From NCBI RefSeq assembly GCF_000799565.1, contig NZ_JUHB01000001.1, positions 3,909,501-3,973,500 on the forward strand: a DNA stretch of 64,000 nucleotides, given 5' to 3'. Positions 36,569 to 45,097 of this stretch are shown piece by piece. Made by a program: the position numbers and the translations under genes. The notes under the pieces were generated by a model. It saw nothing but the letters and a program-made list of their open reading frames with translations, searched no databases and was not told the origin of the DNA. The number at the start of each line of letters is the position of its first letter. Position 1 is the first letter of the stretch. This stretch comes from Cellulophaga sp. Hel_I_12. Its GTDB lineage: Bacteria > Bacteroidota > Bacteroidia > Flavobacteriales > Flavobacteriaceae.

Positions 36569-37438
36569 ATGGCGACAGACTTAAAATATCAATATTCTCG
36601 ATTAAATATTGCTGAAAAATTAATAGCGATCAATGTACTTATATTCATTGTTACACGACTTGTTTCGGTATTATTTGGTGTTTCGATAAACGCCATGATT
36701 AGTTGGTTTGAGTTGCCAGAAAACCTTTCTAATTTTATTACTCAGCCATGGTCGCTTGTAAGCTATGCGTTTCTTCACGCCAGTTTTGGGCATATTTTTT
36801 GGAACATGGTGATGCTCTATTTTACAGGCCGAATTTTTATGAATCTGTATGGAAAAAAAACCTTTATCAATGTGTACTTTCTGGGTGCTATTGTAGGGGG
36901 GCTCATTTTTTTAGTGAGTTACAATGTATTTCCTGCCTTATTAAACGCTAATAATGCGCTTATTGGGGCTTCAGCAGCGGTATCTGCAGTGTTGATTTTT
37001 ATCTGTACCTACACGCCAAACCAAGAAGTACGCGTTATTTTTTTTAACGTAAAGCTTTGGTATATCGGAGCTTTATTTGTTTTGATAGATTTAGTGCAGA
37101 TTGGCTATAGCGCTAATGTAGGTGGCCGTTTGGCACATTTAGGGGGTGCTTTCTTAGGGTATTATTATGCACGAAACCTACTGCAAGGAAAAGATATTGG
37201 TGCTTGGTTTTCAAGGTTTCTAGACTATACCAGCAATTATTTTAAGAAAGATAAAAAAGCACCCTTAAAGACCGTATACCGAAAACCTACTTCTAATTTA
37301 AAAAAAGAAGTGAATTACGAAAAAGAAACGCATCAAAGAAAAATAGACACCATTTTAGACAAGATAAGCAAGTCGGGGTACGAAAGTCTCTCTAAAACAG
37401 AGAAAGATTTTTTATTTAAAGCAGGTAAAGACCAGTAA
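36569..37438 (+). CDS. Second rhomboid-family protease with C-terminal cytosolic tail
   Basis: 289 residues: six membrane helices with HASFGHIFWNMVMLYFTG, Ser in IGASAAVSAVLIF (GxSA instead of GxSG) and His in RLAHLGGAFLGYYYA, then a ~95-residue charged tail (FLDYTSNYFKKDKKAPLKT and KIDTILDKISKSGYESLSKTEKDFL). The tail's final KISKSGYESLSKTEKDFLF segment recurs in Bacteroidota rhomboids. Activity is likely because Ser and His remain. The tandem arrangement with the previous rhomboid is common in this family of bacteria. Confidence 0.9.
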   Translation: MATDLKYQYSRLNIAEKLIAINVLIFIVTRLVSVLFGVSINAMISWFELPENLSNFITQPWSLVSYAFLHASFGHIFWNMVMLYFTGRIFMNLYGKKTFINVYFLGAIVGGLIFLVSYNVFPALLNANNALIGASAAVSAVLIFICTYTPNQEVRVIFFNVKLWYIGALFVLIDLVQIGYSANVGGRLAHLGGAFLGYYYARNLLQGKDIGAWFSRFLDYTSNYFKKDKKAPLKTVYRKPTSNLKKEVNYEKETHQRKIDTILDKISKSGYESLSKTEKDFLFKAGKDQ

Positions 37439-37439
37439 G

Positions 37440-38462
37440 GTGAAAATAGGAGTTTTTATTGATAAACTAATCTTTGGTCTAAATATACTATTTGGAGGGG
37501 CATTGCTGTTGTCGTCGTTTGTTCCATACATCTCCATTAAGAAAGCGCCTATTGTTGCTTTTTTTAGTTTAGGGATTCCCATTTTGGTCTTTGTAAACCT
37601 TATTTTTTTATTGTTTTGGTTGTTACGAAGAAAAAAACAAGGATTTTTATCTTTAGTGGTATTACTGATCAGTTATTTTTCATTGAGTTCTTTTTTTATG
37701 TTTCGTTTTTCTGAAAAAGCCTTTCAGGAAAGTGATTTAAGTGTAATGACCTTTAATGTCAGAGGATTTAATAAAAATCAGCATATTGAAAATCCAAACC
37801 TATTGGAAGAAATTACCGATTTAATTAAAACCGAAAATCCGGATATTATTTGTTTTCAGGAGTTTAATTTTAGAAATAGAGACGATTTTAAAGCCTATAC
37901 CTACAGATATTTAGAGTATATCAAGAATAAGGGAAAGGTAACTTTAGCCATTTACTCTAAATATCCGATCTTAAAAGAAGGCTTAGTAAATTTTCCAGAC
38001 AGCCCAAATAATGCCGCTTTTGCGGATATTTTGTATAAAAAAGATACCCTTCGTATTTATAATCTACATCTAGAATCATTGCGGATCATTCCAGATAAAA
38101 ATGCACTTGCTAAAGAACAATCGGCAAAATTGTTTAAAAGAGTGTCTCAATCTTTTGAAAAACAACAAGAGCAGGCTGGCATTATAAAAGCGCACAGAAA
38201 AACAGTGGCGTACAAAACCATTGTTGCGGGCGATTTTAATGGAACAGAATACTCCAATGTTTATAAAACCATTAAAGGAGACGATTTGCATGACACGTTT
38301 AAAGAAAAAGGCACGGGCTATGGTAGAACTTATAACTTTAAATACTATCCCGTTCGAATCGATTTTATTTTAGCGGATGAAGCTATGGAAGTCGTTGCAC
38401 ACAAAAACTACGATGTAAAATTATCGGATCACTTTCCGGTGATGGCTTCCTTTCAGTGGTAA
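37440..38462 (+). CDS. Membrane-anchored endonuclease/exonuclease/phosphatase-family protein
   Basis: 340 residues from a GTG start one base after the previous stop. Three N-terminal membrane helices (~10-95) are followed by an EEP domain with the full motif set: MTFNVRGFNK, ICFQEF with the metal Glu, VAGDFNG, and the final SDHFPVMA. Family members cleave phosphodiesters in nucleic acids, lipids or small phosphates. The position at the end of the mutL-rhomboid operon gives no clear substrate; the active site probably faces the periplasm because of the helices, which would favour a lipid or extracellular DNA substrate. Confidence 0.88.
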   Translation: MKIGVFIDKLIFGLNILFGGALLLSSFVPYISIKKAPIVAFFSLGIPILVFVNLIFLLFWLLRRKKQGFLSLVVLLISYFSLSSFFMFRFSEKAFQESDLSVMTFNVRGFNKNQHIENPNLLEEITDLIKTENPDIICFQEFNFRNRDDFKAYTYRYLEYIKNKGKVTLAIYSKYPILKEGLVNFPDSPNNAAFADILYKKDTLRIYNLHLESLRIIPDKNALAKEQSAKLFKRVSQSFEKQQEQAGIIKAHRKTVAYKTIVAGDFNGTEYSNVYKTIKGDDLHDTFKEKGTGYGRTYNFKYYPVRIDFILADEAMEVVAHKNYDVKLSDHFPVMASFQW

Positions 38463-38576
38463 TCAAAGGGCTATAGTTTTAAGCGTTTAATTTTAAATCG
38501 TGGTCATCAAAAAGAATACTTTGCTCTTCTTTGAAACTTTAAACCAGTAACATTTTTGTTAACCCACAGCCCTAAA

Positions 38577-38885
38577 TTACATCAACAGACAATCTACGGT
38601 ATCTGCCAAAATATGTAAAAGTAACGCAATTCCGAAGATGCTAGTTTTCTTAAAAAAGAGCAATACAAAATATACCGCGATTGCCCAGTATTGGTGTAAT
38701 AGGTGAAAGCCAATGCTACATCGTTCTGGATCAAAAATAGGATCTGCTAGTACATGATCTACATCGATTAAAATACCCGCTAAAAGAATGAGTAGAACAC
38801 GAGATCTTTTTTCTTTAAAAAAAACAAAGGCTATAAAAAATGGAACGATAAAATGAATTCCGTAATGAAGTGTAAACCTAAGCAT
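38577..38885 (-). CDS. DUF6122-like small membrane protein
   Basis: 102 residues, with about four hydrophobic helices. It keeps HYGIHFIVPFFIAFVFF, the acidic ILIDVDHVLADPIFDPERC motif and LLLHILADTVDCLLM. The DxDH and HxxxD pattern resembles the metal-dependent YdjM/LexA-regulated-hydrolase membrane proteins, so a membrane hydrolase is possible. It overlaps the WbqC gene by 8 bases and is last in the parA-to-DUF6122 run. Confidence 0.82.
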   Translation of the reverse strand: MLRFTLHYGIHFIVPFFIAFVFFKEKRSRVLLILLAGILIDVDHVLADPIFDPERCSIGFHLLHQYWAIAVYFVLLFFKKTSIFGIALLLHILADTVDCLLM

Positions 38886-39507
38886 TCATAAAATCTAAAG
38901 GAATATTTTGTAGGTAATCGAGCGCATTCGTCCCTTCATTAAAAAGTAAGTCTAAAATACTGAGATTTTTTATAAATCCGTTTCGGTCATCAAAAACCTG
39001 AACATAGGGTTCAAAATCAAGAGGCGTTTTCTTTTTTGCATCAATTAAATAACGCCCATCAACATCCTGTTCTACCGTTTTGTGATAGATGCTTGTTTGT
39101 ATTTTGGGCATGTCAATTTGTAAACACTCACAGGCGATTTCGATCGTCTTTAGGTTAAATTCTAATAATGAGCTGTAGGTATTGTGGTATAAAACCGCTA
39201 GGTCATCTTCATAAAATTCAAAAAATGGAGACGTCCTGTAGGCGGTTTGTAGCGTTCTCCAATGCTGCCGCTGCCATGCGTATTTGTTGTCTATGGCTAC
39301 CTCGGCATACGTATTGCGTCCATTTAATTTACCATTGTGTTTAATAGGAATACTCAGGGTATGAAAACCCCTGTCGTTGGCAATATGGCATCGGTTTCTA
39401 TAGCTTTGTTTCTGATAATTCCCAGAAACCTCCCAAATAATATCTTTTTGAGCGATAACCGCAAAATTTGTCAGATTCAAAAAATACCCGGGATGTAGTA
39501 CTACCAT
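38878..39507 (-). CDS. WbqC-family protein
   Basis: 209 residues. The sequence has the WbqC-like features HPGYFLNLTNFAVIAQKDIIW, YRNRCHIANDRGFHTLSIPI, WQRQHWRTLQTAYRTSPFFE and QVFDDRNGFIKNLSILDLLFNEG. The family is found in O-antigen clusters and in many Bacteroidota outside them; the activity is unproved. It lies just after lepB in a conserved operon. Confidence 0.88.
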   Translation of the reverse strand: MVVLHPGYFLNLTNFAVIAQKDIIWEVSGNYQKQSYRNRCHIANDRGFHTLSIPIKHNGKLNGRNTYAEVAIDNKYAWQRQHWRTLQTAYRTSPFFEFYEDDLAVLYHNTYSSLLEFNLKTIEIACECLQIDMPKIQTSIYHKTVEQDVDGRYLIDAKKKTPLDFEPYVQVFDDRNGFIKNLSILDLLFNEGTNALDYLQNIPLDFMNA

Positions 39508-39560
39508 CTTTTTAATTGAAAATTAATTTTCGCCTACCACTTACCGCTTGGCGGACTGCG

Positions 39561-41294
39561 TTAAGCTTTTTTCTTTCTCTTTTTACGCACAAAATCAAAC
39601 ACAAAATAACCAACTAGCACAAGTAGAAAATACTTGAAATAGGAAACGGGCTCACCGTCGCCACCGACAGTGGTAAATACACGATCCCAGCGCACTTTCC
39701 AATTTTTTACCCCATTGGTGAAATTATCTACACTAAACCATATAAAAATAGGGGTTCCTACAATATGGTCTTCGGGAACATACCCCCATACACGACTATC
39801 TTCCGAGCGGTGACGGTTATCTCCCATCATCCAATAGTAGTTTTGTTCAAAGGTGTAGGTTTTTGAAGCTTGACCATCAATCAAAATCTGATTTCCGGAA
39901 ACGCTTAAGGTATGATTTTCGTAATCTCTGATTACTTTTTTATAATACGGTAATGTTTCTACAGTCAAATTGATTGTTTTACCAGCTTCTGGAATGTAAA
40001 TGGGGCCGAAGTTATCTATGGTTCCGGTAAGGGCCTTGTCTTGTGGAAATACGCGATCATCTGCATTTTTTTCGCTATATCTATCCACAGCAACAATACC
40101 CGATTTCCCTACTAAATTTTTAGCTTCCTCAACGGTCAGGTTAAATAATGCCATGTTTTTAACATTGGAGGCTTGCAAGTAGTTGATGATTTTTTGATCA
40201 GAAATACTACCGGAATAATAGGTGTAAACCGAATCACTTTTAATAGCTTCTAAACCCAAACGGCGAATTAATTCGGCCGCGTTTTCTTTTTCTCGTGCTT
40301 CATTAGTGATTTTCAAGACAGGACCAGAATAGCTTTCCATACCGCCTACTACTTTAACCGTGGCATTATCTATATCATTTTTTGTCGTGATCACGTGATG
40401 AAATTCTGGTTTTGCTCTATCGTTCAAAACGAGTTTCTCACCATTGATGTAGACATCACCATTAATAACAGCAAGCGAATCGCCAGGAGAACCCACATTG
40501 CGCTTCACATAGTTCGATTTTTTGTCTATAGGCTTTACTACACCCTTGGCTCTTTTAAAAAACTGATACACGGTATCTGCTGGCCAACTAAAAACGACAA
40601 TGTCATTTTTCTTTACCTTTTTAAAGCCAGGGAGCCTGAAATAAGGAAGTCTTAATTTATTTTTCCAAGAGCTTTTGTAGCTGTCTTTTTCCACATCGGC
40701 CAAGTACGATTTTGTTTTTAGAATAGGTAGGGAATCGTGAACCATAGGGGCAGCCACCACAGTCATAGGTACCCTAGCGCCGTAGTGAAACTTACTCACA
40801 AATAAAAAGTCGCCCACCAACAATGTTTTTTCCAAAGAAGACGTGGGTATCACATAAGGTTGAATAAAATAGGTGTGCACAATAGTAGCGGCCACCACAG
40901 CAAAAACAATAGAGCTAACCCATTCTCCAGCGACTGTTTTAGGATGTAAACTTCTGTCTTTTATATAGTTTACATCGAGTGCATAGTTTATATAGTAGGT
41001 GTAAAAACCAAAGCTTAATAATACCAGCCAGGTATCTAATAAGGTGTTTTTTCCAAAACTACGAATGGTTTCTACCCAAATAACCGGGAACATCAATAAA
41101 TTAATAATAGGAATAAATAGTAAAATAACCCACCATTTTGGTCGGTTGATGATGTGCATCAAAACAATCGCATTGTAAATAGGAATTGCTGCTTCCCAAG
41201 CTTTTCTTCCTGCTTTTACATATAATTTCCAAGTACCTAAAAAATGGATAACCTGAATAATTAAAATGAAAACTAACCATTGTGTTCCGTTCAT
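39561..41294 (-). CDS. lepB: Signal peptidase I
   Basis: Cleaves signal peptides of exported proteins at the inner membrane. 577 residues from the ATG at 41294 (MNGTQWLVF); the frame extends 22 codons further to a TTG, less likely. Membrane helices occupy ~1-120, then the S26 catalytic Ser in PTSSLEKTLLVGDF and Lys in YVKRNVGSPGDSLA, and box E in MMGDNRHRSEDSRVWG. A large insertion between these (~200 residues) and a final C-terminal helix before RKKRKKKA are typical of Bacteroidota LepB. Confidence 0.94.
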   Translation of the reverse strand: MNGTQWLVFILIIQVIHFLGTWKLYVKAGRKAWEAAIPIYNAIVLMHIINRPKWWVILLFIPIINLLMFPVIWVETIRSFGKNTLLDTWLVLLSFGFYTYYINYALDVNYIKDRSLHPKTVAGEWVSSIVFAVVAATIVHTYFIQPYVIPTSSLEKTLLVGDFLFVSKFHYGARVPMTVVAAPMVHDSLPILKTKSYLADVEKDSYKSSWKNKLRLPYFRLPGFKKVKKNDIVVFSWPADTVYQFFKRAKGVVKPIDKKSNYVKRNVGSPGDSLAVINGDVYINGEKLVLNDRAKPEFHHVITTKNDIDNATVKVVGGMESYSGPVLKITNEAREKENAAELIRRLGLEAIKSDSVYTYYSGSISDQKIINYLQASNVKNMALFNLTVEEAKNLVGKSGIVAVDRYSEKNADDRVFPQDKALTGTIDNFGPIYIPEAGKTINLTVETLPYYKKVIRDYENHTLSVSGNQILIDGQASKTYTFEQNYYWMMGDNRHRSEDSRVWGYVPEDHIVGTPIFIWFSVDNFTNGVKNWKVRWDRVFTTVGGDGEPVSYFKYFLLVLVGYFVFDFVRKKRKKKA

Positions 41295-41439
41295 TGTCTG
41301 TTTTTTGTTTCGTTCTCGGTTTTTTGTTGCTATTTTTTCGGTTTCAGGTTGAAAATTCAACCATCATTCTCACTTAAAACTTACCATTTAGCACTTAAAA
41401 CTTTTTTAAATTTCGTATTTCGCACTTTGTATTTTTTAT

Positions 41440-42144
41440 CTACCGTCTAATATGAAGCACGTCTTTCATGGTAAAAACCCCATGTTTGCCTATAATCCAT
41501 TCTGCGGCAGTAAGTGCTCCTAAGGCAAAGCCTTCTCTATTGTGTGCTGTATGTTTTATTTCGATAGTGTCCACAGGGCTCGTGTAACGAATGCTATGTG
41601 TACCGGGAACATCGCCTTCTCGAAGGGCAGTAATTGGCAAAATGCCTTCTTCTTTTCCATCTAATTTCCAATCGGTATATCCCGTATTTTGAATAACAGC
41701 TTCAGCTAAGGTAATGGCGGTACCACTTGGCGCGTCTAATTTTTGAGTGTGGTGTATTTCTTCAAGAGACACCTTATAATCTCTAAGATTTGCCATCATT
41801 TTGGCAAGGTAATCATTCAATTCAAAAAATAAATTTACACCTAAGCTAAAGTTTGAGGCATAGATAAACGCACCATTGTTTTGATTACAAAGCGCAACAG
41901 CATCCTCATACTTATGCAGCCAACCAGTTGTTCCTGATATAATAGGCGTATTGTTTTCCAAACACATTTTAATATTCGTGTACGCTGCGGAAGGCTGACT
42001 AAAATCTATCGCAACATCAATAGTTGAAAAATCTATCTCAGTGGTGTCGACATCAATTTTGGCAACAATAGTATGATTTTTTTGTACGGCCAGGGCTTCA
42101 ATCATTTTACCCATTTTACCATAACCGAATAAGGCAATATTCAT
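41440..42144 (-). CDS. dapB: 4-hydroxy-tetrahydrodipicolinate reductase
   Basis: Lysine/diaminopimelate pathway enzyme, 234 residues (short Bacteroidota form). N-terminal nucleotide fold MNIALFGYGKMGKMIE, IDFSQPSAAYTNI, substrate segment EEIHHTQKLDAPSGTAIT with the catalytic His-His and Lys, and REGDVPGTHSIRY. The C-terminal EGFALGALTAAEWI completes the dimer/tetramer core. Located in the parAB-lepB operon as in relatives, two bases from the DUF5683 gene. Confidence 0.95.
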   Translation of the reverse strand: MNIALFGYGKMGKMIEALAVQKNHTIVAKIDVDTTEIDFSTIDVAIDFSQPSAAYTNIKMCLENNTPIISGTTGWLHKYEDAVALCNQNNGAFIYASNFSLGVNLFFELNDYLAKMMANLRDYKVSLEEIHHTQKLDAPSGTAITLAEAVIQNTGYTDWKLDGKEEGILPITALREGDVPGTHSIRYTSPVDTIEIKHTAHNREGFALGALTAAEWIIGKHGVFTMKDVLHIRR

Positions 42145-42146
42145 TT

Positions 42147-42827
42147 TTAAAATTTTATAGTTAATGCCATTCCGTAATTTGGACTAGCCGTTACTTCGTT
42201 ATAACCTAAAAAAGGCTTAAAATCGATGCTTAAATCGTCATCGATATTAAATTGTTTTAAATGCGCATCCACATTCGCATCAATAATATTTAAGGCGTAT
42301 AAACCAATAGTAACAAGTAACATTAAATCACGATCTCTTTGGTATCTTTCTTGTGCGTCTTGTAATGCCGCTGTTGAAAACTCGGGAGACGTTAAAGGCG
42401 TATCGCTTAAAGGAGGTCTGTCGTAGAATTCATCATCTGTAAAACCGGCTTGTCTTCTTTTAAAAGCCGTTCTAGTCCTTTTATAATTTTTATTATTAAA
42501 ATCGTAGGCATAAATACTTGTGCCAAGGGCACCTAGTACAATAGGAATTTTCCAGTATTTTTTGTTGTAAGCTTGTCCCAAGCCTGGGAGAATGGCCGAA
42601 TAGAATCCTGCTTTTGCTGGCGCTAAAGGATTTATTTCTCGCTTTTTGGTAAACACAGTGTCAGCAACGATCACACCTTCTTTTTTCAAATTGCTTTGAT
42701 TAGAATTTTGCTGCTGCTCTACTTTTATTTCAGGTATTTCTTGTTTCTCTTCTTTCTCTTCTTCCTGTGAAAAAAGTGTAGTTATAAAACCCAAACAAAA
42801 GAATAGTATTATGAAATTCTTATTCAC
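42147..42827 (-). CDS. DUF5683-domain envelope protein
   Basis: 226 residues with a signal peptide ending TLFSQ and a Glu/Gln-rich linker. The DUF5683 core is PLAPAKAGFYSAILPGLGQAYNKKYWKIPIVLGALG in pieces, with GLGQ-YNK as the signature, then two hydrophobic stretches (IYAYDFNN, LMLLVTIGLYALNIIDANVDAHL) and a beta-like end. The start is GTG at 42827 (or TTG at 42830) inside the end of parB. Function unknown; the conserved place between parB and dapB suggests an envelope role linked to growth. Confidence 0.86.
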   Translation of the reverse strand: MNKNFIILFFCLGFITTLFSQEEEKEEKQEIPEIKVEQQQNSNQSNLKKEGVIVADTVFTKKREINPLAPAKAGFYSAILPGLGQAYNKKYWKIPIVLGALGTSIYAYDFNNKNYKRTRTAFKRRQAGFTDDEFYDRPPLSDTPLTSPEFSTAALQDAQERYQRDRDLMLLVTIGLYALNIIDANVDAHLKQFNIDDDLSIDFKPFLGYNEVTASPNYGMALTIKF

Positions 42828-43725
42828 CAAGAATTAATTTTTTTATACGATCAAATTCTTCTTTAGAGGTAAAAGGAATTACCAATTTTCCTTTTCCACT
42901 TTCAGAAGCTTTAGCTTCTACTTTTACGGCTAAATAAGAATTGAAATCAGACAGGCTATTTTCAATATATTTTGGCGTTGTATCGGCTTTTAAGCTGCTG
43001 GCTTTCGTCTTTACTATTGGATTTTGAAATTCTTTGACCGCCTTTTCCGTATCACGCACCGATAAGTTATCACTGATTATCTTTTCGTACAGTGCTAGTT
43101 GATCGTCTTTCTTTTCGATATTCACTAAAGCTCTTCCGTGACCCATACTAACAAAACCATCCCTAATTCCTGTTTGGATGATAGGGTCTAAGCGCAACAA
43201 ACGTAAATAATTAGTAATGGTAGAACGTTTTTTGCCGACACGCTCACTCATTTTTTCTTGCGTTAATTGAATTTCATCAATTAAACGTTGGTACGATAAA
43301 GCAATTTCAATCGGATCTAAATCTTGTCTTTGGATGTTTTCTACCAAAGCCATTTCTAAAGACTCCTGATCGTTTGCAATTCTAATATAAGCAGGTATAG
43401 TTTCTAGGCCTACTAATTTCGAGGCTCTAAATCTGCGCTCTCCAGAGACTAGTTGGTATTTATTAAAATCTAACTTACGAACGGTAATGGGTTGAATTAC
43501 CCCTAACTCTCGTATAGACGAAGCCAATTCTTGAAGGGCTTCATCATTAAAATTAGAACGTGGTTGAAACGGATTCATTTCAATGGCCACTAAATCTAAT
43601 TCTATAATATTACCGACAACCTTATCAGCATTTTTATCGCTTGCAGAATTAATATCATTACTTGGATCTTTCAGTAAAGCAGATAAACCTCTACCTAAAG
43701 CTTGTTTTTGTGTTGCTTTCGCCAT
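42820..43725 (-). CDS. parB: Chromosome partitioning protein ParB
   Basis: 301 residues. It has the N-terminal ALGRGLSALLKD, the CTPase box (ENIQRQDLDPIEIA preceded by VSGERRFRASKLVGLETIPA), and the HTH in LTQEKMSERVGKKRSTITNYLRLL followed by GHGRALVNI. The C-terminal ~40 residues are the dimerisation part. It overlaps parA by one base. No parS site was recognised in this window. Confidence 0.95.
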   Translation of the reverse strand: MAKATQKQALGRGLSALLKDPSNDINSASDKNADKVVGNIIELDLVAIEMNPFQPRSNFNDEALQELASSIRELGVIQPITVRKLDFNKYQLVSGERRFRASKLVGLETIPAYIRIANDQESLEMALVENIQRQDLDPIEIALSYQRLIDEIQLTQEKMSERVGKKRSTITNYLRLLRLDPIIQTGIRDGFVSMGHGRALVNIEKKDDQLALYEKIISDNLSVRDTEKAVKEFQNPIVKTKASSLKADTTPKYIENSLSDFNSYLAVKVEAKASESGKGKLVIPFTSKEEFDRIKKLILGE

Positions 43726-44498
43726 TATACTATGTCCTTATTTTTCTTCAATACTTCTTGTGCTAAGCTTAAATAGTTTTCGGCACCCTTGCTACTTGCA
43801 TCATATTTAATGATACTTTCTCCATAACTTGGCGCTTCGCTTAACCTTACATTTCGTTGAATAATGGTGTCAAAAACCATTTCGCTAAAATGTTTACGAA
43901 CTTCCTCAACCACTTGATTTGATAATCGTAAACGTGCATCAAACATGGTGAGTAGCATTCCTTCGATGTCTAAATCGGCATTGTGAATTCGTTGTACACT
44001 TTTTATCGTGTTCAATAATTTGCCTAAACCTTCTAAAGCAAAATATTCACATTGAATAGGAATCATTACAGAGTCGGCAGCAGTTAAGGCATTTAAGGTA
44101 AGTAAACCTAATGATGGTGCACAATCTATTAAAATATAATCATATTTTTCTTTGAGATGCAGGATGCTTTTTTTCATCATGTACTCGCGCTCCTCTTTAT
44201 CGACTAGTTCAATTTCAATAGCGACAAGATCAATATGTGCAGGAATTAAGTCAACATTTGGCGAGTTTGTTTTAATGATCGCCTCTTCTGCAGTTTTACT
44301 ATGTTCTAAAAGTTGATAGGTGCCTATTTCCACACTATCCACATCAATACCTAACCCAGATGTTGCATTTGCTTGGGGGTCAGCATCAATTAATAAAACT
44401 TTTTTTTCTAGAACTCCTAAAGAAGCCGCTAAGTTTACAGTAGTGGTTGTTTTACCAACCCCACCCTTTTGATTTGCAATGGCTATTATCTTGCCCAT
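43725..44498 (-). CDS. parA: Chromosome partitioning ATPase ParA (Soj-like)
   Basis: 257 residues; deviant Walker A in NQKGGVGKTTTTVNLA at ~8-23, Walker A' DADPQANATSGLG, and Walker B YDYILIDCAPSLG. Short form without the N-terminal HTH, as for chromosomal Soj/ParA. First gene of a long reverse-strand operon (parA, parB, DUF5683, dapB, lepB, WbqC, DUF6122). Confidence 0.96.
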   Translation of the reverse strand: MGKIIAIANQKGGVGKTTTTVNLAASLGVLEKKVLLIDADPQANATSGLGIDVDSVEIGTYQLLEHSKTAEEAIIKTNSPNVDLIPAHIDLVAIEIELVDKEEREYMMKKSILHLKEKYDYILIDCAPSLGLLTLNALTAADSVMIPIQCEYFALEGLGKLLNTIKSVQRIHNADLDIEGMLLTMFDARLRLSNQVVEEVRKHFSEMVFDTIIQRNVRLSEAPSYGESIIKYDASSKGAENYLSLAQEVLKKNKDIV

Positions 44499-44932
44499 TC
44501 TATTACCTAAGTTAGGGGCTAAAATTACGATTATTTATAATGTTATAAAATGTATTTTGTTAACAGTTCGTGAATAAACACGAGTAGCAGCGTTAAAGTT
44601 GGTTAAAATTTTGGTTAATTGGCTTGTGAATGTGGGGTTTAGGGATGAAGTGTTGTTAAGAACTTATTCTGTTTTTGAGCTTATATAGCCTTTTCAAATG
44701 ATTTATACACTTAATTATTTATCAAAGCTAAGTAACGCTATAAGCTAATTCGTTTTTAATTCTTTGAGCTTACTCTAAGTTGTTCTAGTCATAGCCACTA
44801 TTACTAATCACCGTTTTGTACAGATACGCATTCACTAGATTATGCTCCGGTTAGCAATGCAAAATAAAAATAGAACTACTTAATAATTCTTGAAATAGGA
44901 CTTATAGGCTGTTAAATCGTAGCCACTTTATC
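44499..44932. other. Intergenic region between parA and the mutase-linked small ORF
   Basis: 434 bases holding the parA promoter region. No additional coding frame, terminator hairpin with T-tract or parS-like palindrome was recognised. Confidence 0.5.
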
Positions 44933-45097
44933 TTAATTAGCCGTAACTTTTGTTAATATCAAACCTAAAATGAAATTAGAAATTAGAGAAGTAAAAGCAC
45001 TTGTGTACAAGTCAATCTGAAAAAGCCAATACATGAATGCGAATTGCACTATAGCTGCAATAATAGCTATTTTAATATATATCCCCTTATTTTTCAT
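44933..45097 (-). CDS. 54-residue membrane protein coupled to methylmalonyl-CoA mutase
   Basis: Small [23 protein letters not shown] at the start and [12 protein letters not shown] at the end, with two hydrophobic helices (~7-26 and ~36-50) separated by [12 protein letters not shown]. Its ATG overlaps the mutase TGA (ATGA at 45094-45097), which indicates translational coupling, and its composition is coherent for a membrane protein. I do not recognise a family. Could be a chance ORF, but the ATGA overlap and two clean helices argue for a real gene. Confidence 0.6.
   Translation of the reverse strand: MKNKGIYIKIAIIAAIVQFAFMYWLFQIDLYTSAFTSLISNFILGLILTKVTAN

Noticed and set aside
42820..44932. 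parS site near parAB
   Set aside because: I scanned for TGTTTCACGTGAAACA-like palindromes and saw none; a computed search would be needed to exclude divergent sites.
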